Below are positions 1 to 7,356 of a stretch of 64,000 nt of DNA, piece after piece. The stretch comes from Bernardetia sp. ABR2-2B (GTDB lineage Bacteria > Bacteroidota > Bacteroidia > Cytophagales > Bernardetiaceae): NCBI RefSeq assembly GCF_037126435.1, contig NZ_CP147020.1, forward strand, positions 2,159,293 through 2,223,292, in the 5' to 3' direction. The notes under the pieces are model-generated. The model was not told the origin of the DNA. It saw only the letters and a program-made list of their open reading frames with translations, and ran no database searches. Made by a program: the position numbers and the translations under genes. The first letter of the stretch is position 1. Each line of letters opens with the position of its first letter.

Positions 1-399
1 TCACCACAACCTCTAAAAGATGTTGCTTCTGGTGGAGAGTTTTCTCGTTTGATGTTGTGTATAAAGTACCGTTTGGCAAAACACATTTCGCTTCCTACAC
101 TTGTTTTTGATGAAATTGATACTGGTATTTCTGGAGAAATTGCTCTTAAAATGGGTAAAATTATTCAAGATATGTCCAAGACACACCAAATTCTGATTAT
201 TAGCCATTTGCCACAAGTTGCTTCTCAAGGAAGTTCTCATTATTTCATTTATAAAGACAATTCAGCAGAACGCACTGTCTCAAGAATCAAAAAACTTTCA
301 AATGATGAAAGAGTAAAAGAAATTGCTCAAATGATTGGAGGTTCTACGCCAAGTACAAGTACGTATAATAGCGCAAAGGAGCTTTTGCAAGTGAAGTAA
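1..399 (+). CDS. recN: DNA repair protein RecN, C-terminal part (cut by window edge)
   Basis: This is the C-terminal 132 residues of RecN, the SMC-like ATPase that acts in recombinational repair of double-strand breaks. The reading frame is open from base 1, so the gene starts upstream of the window. The ABC signature VASGGEFSR lies at the very start, followed by the Walker B segment LVFDEIDTGISG and the switch histidine in IISHLPQVA. That order and the family-specific DEIDTGISG make the assignment firm. The N-terminal Walker A and coiled coil are outside the window. The stop is followed at once by a short hairpin. Confidence 0.95.
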   Translation, partial: SPQPLKDVASGGEFSRLMLCIKYRLAKHISLPTLVFDEIDTGISGEIALKMGKIIQDMSKTHQILIISHLPQVASQGSSHYFIYKDNSAERTVSRIKKLSNDERVKEIAQMIGGSTPSTSTYNSAKELLQVK

Positions 400-405
400 A
401 TGTAT

Positions 406-425
406 AATAGACTTCCTAGTCTGTT
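406..425. repeat. Small palindrome after recN (AGACT-TCCT-AGTCT)
   Basis: An 8-bp hairpin with a TCCT loop sits seven bases after the recN stop. The same hairpin with the same loop and the same 5' flank (TGTATAA) recurs at 36491-36510. The arms differ by one T/C change that keeps pairing (G-U to G-C). No U-tract follows, so it is a dispersed palindrome rather than an obvious terminator. Confidence 0.6.
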
Positions 426-443
426 ATTAAAATCTAAGCTAAA

Positions 444-956
444 ATGACCAAAAAAATATATACAAGAAACTTAAATCATTTACAATCTTTAATTGGGTTA
501 AAAATTGAATCTGCTTTTCAAGAGCAATATTTTTTTGAAGGTAAATTAGATGAAGAATCATTAGGCACATTAAAACTTGAATTTAGTAATGGACAAGAAT
601 TAACTTTTGACTGTAACCAAAATGCCAAGTCTTTACATATTCAATTGGGTGAGTTTATAGATAAAACAAATTTCAAAACTGATTTTGACAATCAATATGA
701 GTGGAAGATAAAAGAGTATCTGAGTAGTAAACAATTGCTAGAATTAGGGAAAATTAAAAAATGTTTTATTGAATTACTTTCAACAGAATATGATAATGGA
801 TTAATTCAAAGTGGTTGTAAATTAGAATTTGAAAATGGACACTATTTACAAATATGGATAATAGAATCTGATAATATATTTTATGGTCTAAATTCAAAGC
901 CACCTTATTATGAGAATTTAAAAGTTGAATTGAAAGAAATCCCTATTTCTTTTTAA
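444..956 (+). CDS. Hypothetical protein, two similar halves
   Basis: I do not recognise this 170-residue protein. It has no signal peptide or membrane segment and is rich in E, K, N and I. It seems built from two related halves: LKLEFSNGQELTFDC near residues 45-60 and CKLEFENGHYLQIWI near residues 125-140 share the pattern KLEF-NG--L, suggesting a duplicated beta-rich fold. It follows recN by only 44 bases on the same strand, but the intervening palindrome suggests accessory DNA. The ATG is the only sensible start. Function unknown. Confidence 0.6.
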   Translation: MTKKIYTRNLNHLQSLIGLKIESAFQEQYFFEGKLDEESLGTLKLEFSNGQELTFDCNQNAKSLHIQLGEFIDKTNFKTDFDNQYEWKIKEYLSSKQLLELGKIKKCFIELLSTEYDNGLIQSGCKLEFENGHYLQIWIIESDNIFYGLNSKPPYYENLKVELKEIPISF

Positions 957-1002
957 ACTATTTCAAATAAAACTAACTTTACAGAAAAAATAAAATCTAG
1001 CA

Positions 1003-1033
1003 TTGTCAGACGCTTTCATAGGTGTCAGACAAT
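1003..1033. repeat. Imperfect TTGTCAGAC palindrome
   Basis: TTGTCAGAC and GTCAGACAA lie either side of a central CTTTCATAGG, just before nspC. The arms resemble those of the hairpin pair at 30772-30837, making this a member of a dispersed GTCAGAC palindrome family. Confidence 0.45.
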
Positions 1034-1053
1034 TTTAAAATATATAAACTGTA

Positions 1054-2223
1054 ATGATAGATATTTCTCAAATTCCTTCGCCTTGTTTTGTTTTGGAAGA
1101 ACGTCTTCTTCGCCGAAACTTAGAAATTTTGGATAGTGTACAGAAACGCACAGGGGCGCATATTATTTGTGCTTTAAAAGGCTTTTCGATGTTTAGTACA
1201 TTTCCTTTGGTGCGCCAGTATTTACATGGCTGTACGTCTAGTTCACTTTATGAGGCTCGTTTGGCTTTTGAGGAATTTGGACAGGAAGTTCACGCCTATG
1301 CACCAGCTTATACCGAAAAAGAATTTGACGAAATTATGACGTATGTAAATCATATTAGTTTCAATTCGCTTTCACAATATGAGCGTTTTAAGAATAAATT
1401 AGCGCAAAATGAAGCCAAAACAGGTAAAAAAATATCAACAGGTCTGCGTATTAACCCAGAATATTCAGAAGTAGAAACCGATTTATACAATCCTTGTGTT
1501 CCAGGGTCTCGCTTCGGACTTACCTTTGATAAAATAGGCGAAAATCTTCCAGAAGGAATTGAAGGATTACATTTTCATACGCTTTGCGAACAAGGTTCGG
1601 ATACGTTGGAGCGCACACTTATTCATGTAGAAGAAAAATTTGGGCATCTTTTGCACCAAGCAAAATGGCTCAATATGGGAGGTGGACATCATATCACTAG
1701 AAAAGATTATGATGTAGAGCTTTTAATAAAACTACTCAATAGAATAAAAGAAAAATATAATGTTCAAGTTATCCTAGAACCAGGGGAAGCTGTCGGTTGG
1801 CAAACAGGTTATTTGGTGGCTTCGGTTCAAGATGTAATGGATAGCAGAGGAATTGATGTCGCTATTTTAGATGTTTCTTTTACGGCTCACATGCCAGACT
1901 GCCTAGAAATGCCATACAAGCCTAAAATTTGGAATTCAGAAGATGCTACAACGAGTTCGAAGAGTGAAGGAAAACACGTTTATCGTTTTGGAGGCTCTAC
2001 TTGTTTAGCAGGAGATTTTATTGGAATGGGAGATTATGCCTTTGAAAACGAACTAAAAATCAATGATAAAATCGTTTTTGATGATATGATTCATTACACA
2101 ATGGTCAAAACTTCTACTTTTAACGGAGTTCCACATCCTAGTATCGGAATTTGGAAAGAAAGTAATGAATTTCAGTTAGTTAGAGAAATTGGCTATGAGA
2201 TGTTTAAGAATAAGCTTTCTTGA
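1054..2223 (+). CDS. nspC: Carboxynorspermidine/carboxyspermidine decarboxylase
   Basis: NspC is a PLP-dependent decarboxylase of the alanine racemase fold; it removes CO2 from carboxynorspermidine or carboxyspermidine, the last step of the alternative aspartate-semialdehyde route to norspermidine or spermidine. The 389 residues match the family length. CALKGFSMF (residues 39-47) carries the likely PLP lysine K42. GLHFHTLCEQ, NMGGGHH, LEPGEAVGW (PLP phosphate contacts) and GSTCLAGD (catalytic cysteine near the C-terminus) follow in the expected order. The partner carboxynorspermidine dehydrogenase is not in the window. A SpeD-SpeE fusion at 48722-50104 implies a second polyamine route in the same genome. 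It ends in a bidirectional terminator. Confidence 0.93.
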   Translation: MIDISQIPSPCFVLEERLLRRNLEILDSVQKRTGAHIICALKGFSMFSTFPLVRQYLHGCTSSSLYEARLAFEEFGQEVHAYAPAYTEKEFDEIMTYVNHISFNSLSQYERFKNKLAQNEAKTGKKISTGLRINPEYSEVETDLYNPCVPGSRFGLTFDKIGENLPEGIEGLHFHTLCEQGSDTLERTLIHVEEKFGHLLHQAKWLNMGGGHHITRKDYDVELLIKLLNRIKEKYNVQVILEPGEAVGWQTGYLVASVQDVMDSRGIDVAILDVSFTAHMPDCLEMPYKPKIWNSEDATTSSKSEGKHVYRFGGSTCLAGDFIGMGDYAFENELKINDKIVFDDMIHYTMVKTSTFNGVPHPSIGIWKESNEFQLVREIGYEMFKNKLS

Positions 2224-2240
2224 TTTAATTGAATAAAAAA

Positions 2241-2270
2241 AGACATTCTAAGCTCTTAGAATGTCTTTTT
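2241..2270. terminator. Bidirectional terminator between nspC and the small lipoprotein
   Basis: AGACATTCTAAG (2241-2252) pairs perfectly with CTTAGAATGTCT (2255-2266). A-runs precede and T-runs follow, so the hairpin can end transcription of the two convergent genes on both strands. Confidence 0.85.
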
Positions 2271-2288
2271 GTAAAAATTTGGAAGTGA

Positions 2289-2576
2289 TTATTGACAACC
2301 ACCAAAACCTTGAATAAGACTTACTGCAAGTTGAAGCTCTGCTTTTTCTTCATCTGTATAACAATCAGAATCAATACCAGCTTGTGCTGCTGCTAAGAAT
2401 TCTTCACAGGCTGCAACAGACTCATCCTCATCATTTTGAGCAGCCTCTAACCTAGCTTTGATTTCAGTACAAGTAGGAGCAGCATCTTCTTCGTCTTTTT
2501 TACAAGAAGTAAGGGCAAATGAACATGCTAATGTAACTACTAAAGCCACTCTAGAAAAATCTTTAACTAATTTCAT
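2289..2576 (-). CDS. Small acidic lipoprotein
   Basis: The 95-residue protein has an N-terminal hydrophobic signal (residues 8-23) ending in a lipobox, LTSC, so C25 is the likely lipidated cysteine. The mature part is very acidic (KKDEEDAA, NDEDES), predicted alpha-helical, and holds about four more cysteines that could form disulfides. It probably sits on the periplasmic side or the cell surface. I do not recognise a family. The gene is convergent with nspC and shares its terminator. Confidence 0.7.
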   Translation of the reverse strand: MKLVKDFSRVALVVTLACSFALTSCKKDEEDAAPTCTEIKARLEAAQNDEDESVAACEEFLAAAQAGIDSDCYTDEEKAELQLAVSLIQGFGGCQ

Positions 2577-3064
2577 ATTGAATATAAATTTTTATAATAT
2601 TTAATAATACATTACTATTTTATAAGTAGTAATATGATTAATCAAAAGCCTAGTAAAATAAATAAGATTTTTGATTTTTTAGAAGAATTAATTTCTTCAA
2701 CGCACGAAGGTAGTATATTTTCTATTATGTACAAAAAAAACTTTTATTATGGAATTAAATTACATCAAATATTTTTAATCTAATAGCTTTTTTCTTCCTA
2801 TATAAGTAATCAAAAAATTATAAATTACGAATCAAAACACTCTAATTATTAGTATTTTGCACGATTTTGTAATATAAACTAAATATGCTTGATTGTTTTA
2901 AAAGTAATAAAAGCATATTAAGGCTTTTTTTGATAAAGAGTAAACTCTGAACTTTGAAGTTTACCTATAGATTTTGAGTAATTCAAACTTTTATACTTTT
3001 TTTATTCATTAAAATTGAGTTTTTTTGTAAGTTGTATAAAATTTTATAAAAATCTCCCTTCAGT
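2577..3064. other. Non-coding AT-rich gap
   Basis: This 488-bp gap lies between two divergent genes and is very rich in A and T. It must hold the promoters for the small lipoprotein and the M1 peptidase. A 49-codon ATG ORF (2634-2783, plus strand) can be drawn, but it has no recognisable features and I do not support it as a gene. No RNA gene, long repeat or terminator was seen. Confidence 0.5.
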
Positions 3065-5788
3065 ATGAATAACTCATTACCAAAGACATTACGTTCTTCT
3101 TCTTTTTTGCCTACATTTTTTGCAGTCCTTTTTCTGTTTTCTACTTCACTTTTTGTGTCTTCCTGTAAGCCTACACAACAAACAGGAGACAATACAACAG
3201 TAAAAGACACAACAAATACAGCCAATGAATTTCTTGTTCCGATAGAAGAATCTGAAAATCAATTTAAAAAAGACATTCCAGAACCAATATGGAAACCAAA
3301 AAAAGGGAGTTATCATGCTACCAAAACAAAAGAATTTGATTTAATTCATACAAAACTCAGTATTACCCCAGATTGGGAAAAACAATGGGTATATTCAACA
3401 GCTACTCTGACTGTTCAACCCCATTTTTATAATCAAAACAAAATTGATTTAGATGCAAAAGGATTAGCCATCGAATCTATAAAGCTACTGGCAGGAAGCT
3501 CTAAAAACCAAACTACAAAGCCTTTACGTTGGGATTATGATGGAAAATGGCTGACTGTTCGTTTGGATAGAGAATATACAAGAGAAGAAAAAATAACAGT
3601 AGAAATAAATTACATCGCCAAACCAAACGAAGCCATTTGGACAAATAGTGTTCTTTCAGATATTGAAGAAGAAGGTTTTTTCTTTATCAATCCAGAAAGC
3701 AAAACAAAAGGAAAACCAAGACAAATTTGGACACAAGGCGAAACTTCAAATAATTCTATGTGGTTTCCAACTTTTGAAGCATCAAATTTTAGAGGAACAC
3801 AAGAAGTTTTCATTACAGTAGCTGATTCTTTACAAACGCTTTCGAATGGAAGGCTTGTCTCTTCTCAGAAAAATGAAGACGGAACACGCACTGATTATTG
3901 GAAAATGGAAAAACCTCATGCTCCTTACTTGACAATGGTTGCAGTGGGAGAATTTGCTGTTATTGAAGATAAATGGAAAGATATTCCTTTGTATTATTAT
4001 ACCGAAAAATGGCACGCTCCGTATGCAAAAGATGTTTTTGGTAAAACGCCTGAAATGATGGAGTTTTACTCTACATATTTAGATTATCCTTATCCTTGGG
4101 AAAAATACGCTCAAATTATTGTTCGTGATTATACTTCTGGGGCAATGGAGAATACAAGTGCTTCTGTTTTTATGGAAGGACTTTTAGTAGATAAACGTTC
4201 TATTCAAGATCACGACTGGGAAGGAATTATTTCTCATGAACTTTTTCATCAATGGTTTGGAGATTTGATGACTGCCGAATCTTGGGCAAACCTTGCTATG
4301 AACGAATCTTTTGCAGATTATGGAGAATATCTTTGGTTGGAGCATAGCAAAGGAAAAAAAGAAGCTGATAAAAATATTGCCAACTCAAAATCAAGTTATT
4401 TCAGAGAATCACAAGCCAAAAGAGAGCCTATTATTCGTTATTTTTATACTAGTGAAGATGATATGTTTGATTCTCACTCTTACTCAAAAGGTTCGGTCGT
4501 TTTGAATATGTTGCGTTATCATATTGGAGATGAAGCATTTCAAGTTACACTTCAAAAGTATATAAAAGCAAATGCTTTTAAGGCAGTAGAGCTAGATAAT
4601 TTGAGATTGATTGCAGAAGAAGTTACAGGAATGGATTTAACTTGGTTTTTTAATCAATGGTTTATGGAAGCAGGACATCCAGAACTAAATATTGAACAAA
4701 ATTACCAAGATGGAACACTCAAAATGACTGTTTCTCAAACACAAGATTTACGTTACTCTCCTATTTATCGTCTGCCTTTGGAGGTTGATATTTGGGAAAA
4801 TGGAAAAGCTACAAGACATAAATTCACACTAGACAAAGCAGAACAGATTTTTGAATTCAAAACAGAAAGCAAAACTACAAAACCTGAACTAGTAGTCTTT
4901 GACCCTTCTGGTTATCTTTTAGCTCAAAAAAATCAAGACGAAAAAACAGCACAAGAATGGCGTTTACAAGCAAAATATTATGAAAATTATATTCCAAAAA
5001 TAACAGCTTTATATAATTTGGCAGGTTCGGTAACAAATGACACTACATTTAATTTATTAATGGAAGTAGCTACAACTAATGAATTTTCTTCATACAGAAC
5101 ACAAGCTATTCGCTCGTTGGGAGAATATAATGCTGAAAATTTAATGAATTTGGGAGCTTATGACAGCATAGAATATGAAACAAAAAGCAAAAAACTTGAA
5201 GCTCTATTAAAAGATATGGCAACTAACGATAAAGATAACCTAACTCGTGCCTCTGCTATTGATATAATTTCTCAATATGGAGCTTTCCCAATGCTATGGA
5301 AACAGACATTAAAAGATTCTTCATATTTTGTGATTAGTAATACAATGTATTCTCTGATGAATGCTTATGGTGCAGAAGCTCTCCCAACAGTAGAGCCTTT
5401 AGAAACTATTGAAGAGCGTCATGTCGTTTATGGGTTGGGAGAATTTTATTCACTTCTAGGTGTAGAAGGAAAATATGATTGGTATATAAATAACTTGAAT
5501 AGAATTTCAGGAACAGAAATGAGCTATTTCCTCAATCATTTTACGCAATATCTCATCAATCAACCTAAAGAAATTCAGAAAAAAGGAATTGAGTATTTAG
5601 TGTATCAAGCCAAAACAAATTCATTTGTTCAAACTCGTAAAGATACCTATCAAGCACTTAGTGTTTTGAAAAATGCTCTTGATGAAGAAACAAAACTTGA
5701 ACTAGAAATCGAACAGAAAATGGATGAAGTCAGAACTAATGAAAAAGACCGAAGAGTAGCCGAATTTCAACAAGCTCTAGGGTTTTAG
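3065..5788 (+). CDS. M1 family metallopeptidase (aminopeptidase) lipoprotein
   Basis: A large zinc aminopeptidase of the M1 (gluzincin) family, 907 residues. The N-terminus is hydrophobic and ends with VSSC, a lipobox, so the enzyme is probably an outer-membrane or periplasmic lipoprotein. The substrate-binding motif GAMEN is at 359-363. The zinc motif HELFH is at 391-395, with the third ligand E414 exactly 18 residues later (NESFADY). After residue about 620 comes a helical HEAT-like C-terminal domain typical of larger M1 enzymes. All catalytic residues are present. It likely trims peptides taken from the environment. It is monocistronic or followed loosely by small lipoprotein genes. Confidence 0.93.
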   Translation: MNNSLPKTLRSSSFLPTFFAVLFLFSTSLFVSSCKPTQQTGDNTTVKDTTNTANEFLVPIEESENQFKKDIPEPIWKPKKGSYHATKTKEFDLIHTKLSITPDWEKQWVYSTATLTVQPHFYNQNKIDLDAKGLAIESIKLLAGSSKNQTTKPLRWDYDGKWLTVRLDREYTREEKITVEINYIAKPNEAIWTNSVLSDIEEEGFFFINPESKTKGKPRQIWTQGETSNNSMWFPTFEASNFRGTQEVFITVADSLQTLSNGRLVSSQKNEDGTRTDYWKMEKPHAPYLTMVAVGEFAVIEDKWKDIPLYYYTEKWHAPYAKDVFGKTPEMMEFYSTYLDYPYPWEKYAQIIVRDYTSGAMENTSASVFMEGLLVDKRSIQDHDWEGIISHELFHQWFGDLMTAESWANLAMNESFADYGEYLWLEHSKGKKEADKNIANSKSSYFRESQAKREPIIRYFYTSEDDMFDSHSYSKGSVVLNMLRYHIGDEAFQVTLQKYIKANAFKAVELDNLRLIAEEVTGMDLTWFFNQWFMEAGHPELNIEQNYQDGTLKMTVSQTQDLRYSPIYRLPLEVDIWENGKATRHKFTLDKAEQIFEFKTESKTTKPELVVFDPSGYLLAQKNQDEKTAQEWRLQAKYYENYIPKITALYNLAGSVTNDTTFNLLMEVATTNEFSSYRTQAIRSLGEYNAENLMNLGAYDSIEYETKSKKLEALLKDMATNDKDNLTRASAIDIISQYGAFPMLWKQTLKDSSYFVISNTMYSLMNAYGAEALPTVEPLETIEERHVVYGLGEFYSLLGVEGKYDWYINNLNRISGTEMSYFLNHFTQYLINQPKEIQKKGIEYLVYQAKTNSFVQTRKDTYQALSVLKNALDEETKLELEIEQKMDEVRTNEKDRRVAEFQQALGF

Positions 5789-5807
5789 TCAGTTATCAGT
5801 GAGCAGC

Positions 5808-5830
5808 AATCAGTTACCAGTTAATTTCAT
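5808..5830. repeat. Dispersed TAACTGGTAACTG-type filler
   Basis: The segment CAGTTACCAGTTAATTTCAT follows the peptidase gene. The same words occur at 6393-6411, inverted at 6850-6886, and at 17458-17495. It appears to be short, low-complexity intergenic filler that spreads between genes. Confidence 0.5.
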
Positions 5831-5859
5831 TTGAAATTATATTTCCCTTTAAACTCTCT

Positions 5860-5867
5860 TAACTTTG
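5860..5867 (+). promoter_or_regulatory. Candidate -7 element (TAACTTTG)
   Basis: TAACTTTG matches the Bacteroidota TAnnTTTG element and lies 36 bases before the ATG at 5903. It supports the downstream start over the longer reading frame from 5831. No clear TTTG at the -33 distance was found. Confidence 0.5.
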
Positions 5868-5902
5868 TGGTTCAAAAAAGTATTCTTATTTATTCAAAAA
5901 CT

Positions 5903-6391
5903 ATGAAATTCATCATTCCTATATTTATCTTATTTACCTGTTTTTCTTGCAATTCGCCTTCAAAGAGCCACGCAAGTACAGATGATTCTGTCTCTACAAA
6001 TACAGAAACAAATCAGATGGAAAAAACAGAAACTAAAGACGAGCCTATAGAAATAGGAACAGACAAAGTCTTATTTAAAAGTTTCGGAACGGAACCTTTT
6101 TGGAGTGCCGAAGTTCGTAAAAGTGGAATCTTATTTTCAAAATATGGATTAGATTCTATAACTTTCAAATATGTAGAACCAAAAGAAGCCGAAGGAAGAT
6201 TAATAGAATCACATCATACTTATTTTTTGGAAGACCAAGATGGAAAACAATCTCAACTAGTTGTGAAGAAAACCCAAGGGTGTGGCTGTTCGGATGGAAT
6301 GTCAGACAAGGAATATGAATACCACACTTTTTTCTTGTATGATAATCAAATGTTTGAAGGCTGTGGGAGTTCAGTTACCAGTGAGGAGTAA
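5903..6391 (+). CDS. Lipoprotein with GTEPFW motif (COG3650-like)
   Basis: The reading frame is open from 5831, but the start at 5903 gives a clean lipoprotein signal MKFIIPIFILFTCFSC and fits the promoter at 5860. A Ser/Thr/Glu-rich linker follows. The folded domain begins FKSFGTEPFW, the hallmark of a small secreted/lipoprotein domain grouped in COG3650. A CGC pair near residue 132 and a final CGSS suggest a disulfide. The function of this family is not known; a periplasmic binding or inhibitor role is only a guess. The last residues (SVTSEE) are encoded by the CAGTTACCAGTGAGGAG filler repeat, so the C-terminus may have been extended by repeat insertion. Confidence 0.75.
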   Translation: MKFIIPIFILFTCFSCNSPSKSHASTDDSVSTNTETNQMEKTETKDEPIEIGTDKVLFKSFGTEPFWSAEVRKSGILFSKYGLDSITFKYVEPKEAEGRLIESHHTYFLEDQDGKQSQLVVKKTQGCGCSDGMSDKEYEYHTFFLYDNQMFEGCGSSVTSEE

Positions 6392-6426
6392 GTAGTTACC
6401 AGTTAATTTCATTCTAAATTTATGAT

Positions 6427-6843
6427 ATGAAACAAATTCAAGATACATTGAGAATAATAGGAGCTATTTCAGCTATTGCCTTTGCAACATTACTTCTATT
6501 TCCCTCTTTATTTTTTCTAATAAAAGAACTAATAGAGTTTAGAAACGATAATTTACCAATAATTATGTGTTTTTTAGGTGGAATTGCTGGATATTTTGGT
6601 TTGTGGATGTTATTATCTAAAAATAAAAGTATAAAATTTAGAGTTTTAAATATTATTTTGTTGATTTTTGGAGTAAGCTCTTTTGTAGGCTTTACATCAA
6701 TCACAGGAGGCGAAAGAGCTTGGAAATGGGTTTTAACTTTTGAAGAGTTAGATGAATGGTTTTTTATAGTTTATCTGTCTATAATTTTTATCTGTTTACT
6801 AACCTTAAATGTATTTTACCAAAAACTTGAATCTATTAAATAA
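6427..6843 (+). CDS. Hypothetical integral membrane protein
   Basis: A 138-residue, very hydrophobic protein with four predicted membrane segments: about residues 10-34, 45-62, 70-88 and 112-131. A short charged loop (TGGERAWKW) lies between segments three and four. No catalytic motif is visible and I do not recognise the family. It starts with a clear ATG, is bordered on both sides by the TAACTGGTAACTG filler, and lies between a lipoprotein gene and the division genes, with no sign that it takes part in division. Confidence 0.6.
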   Translation: MKQIQDTLRIIGAISAIAFATLLLFPSLFFLIKELIEFRNDNLPIIMCFLGGIAGYFGLWMLLSKNKSIKFRVLNIILLIFGVSSFVGFTSITGGERAWKWVLTFEELDEWFFIVYLSIIFICLLTLNVFYQKLESIK

Positions 6844-6849
6844 CTTATT

Positions 6850-6886
6850 ACACTGGTGACTGATAACTGTTTACTGGTAACTGAAA
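6850..6886. repeat. TAACTGGTAACTG-type filler, inverted copy
   Basis: ACTGGTGACTGATAACTG and TTTACTGGTAACTG form a degenerate tandem repeat, the reverse complement of the filler at 5808 and 6393. It contains an upstream ATG in frame with the ftsL-like gene, which would add a repeat-encoded N-terminus. Confidence 0.5.
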
Positions 6887-6891
6887 AAACT

Positions 6892-7263
6892 ATGGCAAAA
6901 ATTCAAAATACATTCAAACATATTGAAGAAGAAAAAGAAATCAAAATTCCTACAAAACGAGGTTTTTGGAGAAATCTAGCTGAATGGGATTTTACCATCG
7001 ACCAAGATTTTTTATTCAGAATTATGCCTTATGTTTTGTATGTTTCTTTTTTCGGAATTATCTATATTGCAAATCGTCATTATACAGAACGGGTAGTAAG
7101 AGAAGTTACACAGCTTCGTCAAGAAGTAGAAGAATATCAAATTGATTATCATGCGTTGCAAACTCGTTATGTGTATGATAGTAGAAGACAAATAGTAGCA
7201 AAAAAAGCTGAACGATTAGGCTTAAAAGAAAGAGAAAAACCATTAGTAAGAATATCAGAATGA
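6892..7263 (+). CDS. FtsL-like cell division protein
   Basis: A small bitopic protein of 123 residues from the ATG at 6892; the longer frame from 6856 begins inside filler repeat and is unlikely. The cytoplasmic N-terminus is charged, one membrane segment spans about residues 44-62 (MPYVLYVSFFGIIYIAN), and a coiled coil follows (VVREVTQLRQEVEEYQ). The C-terminus ends in the AERLGLKE motif typical of FtsL-type proteins. It lies directly before the septal penicillin-binding protein gene, the normal position of ftsL in division clusters. FtsL links FtsB, FtsQ and FtsI/FtsW in the divisome. Confidence 0.8.
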   Translation: MAKIQNTFKHIEEEKEIKIPTKRGFWRNLAEWDFTIDQDFLFRIMPYVLYVSFFGIIYIANRHYTERVVREVTQLRQEVEEYQIDYHALQTRYVYDSRRQIVAKKAERLGLKEREKPLVRISE

Positions 7264-7356
7264 AATTTCGATTACGAATTACGATAAAATACTATTCCTG
7301 TTTTAAGTCTAGTAGCCGTAATCCGTAATTAATTTAACGTAATCCGTAATTGATTC
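7264..7356. repeat. ATTACGGATTACG-type filler between ftsL-like gene and ftsI
   Basis: The 93-bp gap is largely built from the words GATTACGAATTACG and GTAATCCGTAATT in both orientations. It separates two genes that are usually tightly coupled, so the filler has probably expanded an operon spacer. Confidence 0.5.

Noticed and set aside
2634-2783. 49-codon ORF in the gap before the M1 peptidase
   Set aside because: No signal peptide, motif or promoter; could be chance in a region of extreme A+T content.
5831-5902. Upstream start for the GTEPFW lipoprotein
   Set aside because: It would bury the lipoprotein signal behind 24 residues and start before the -7 promoter element at 5860.
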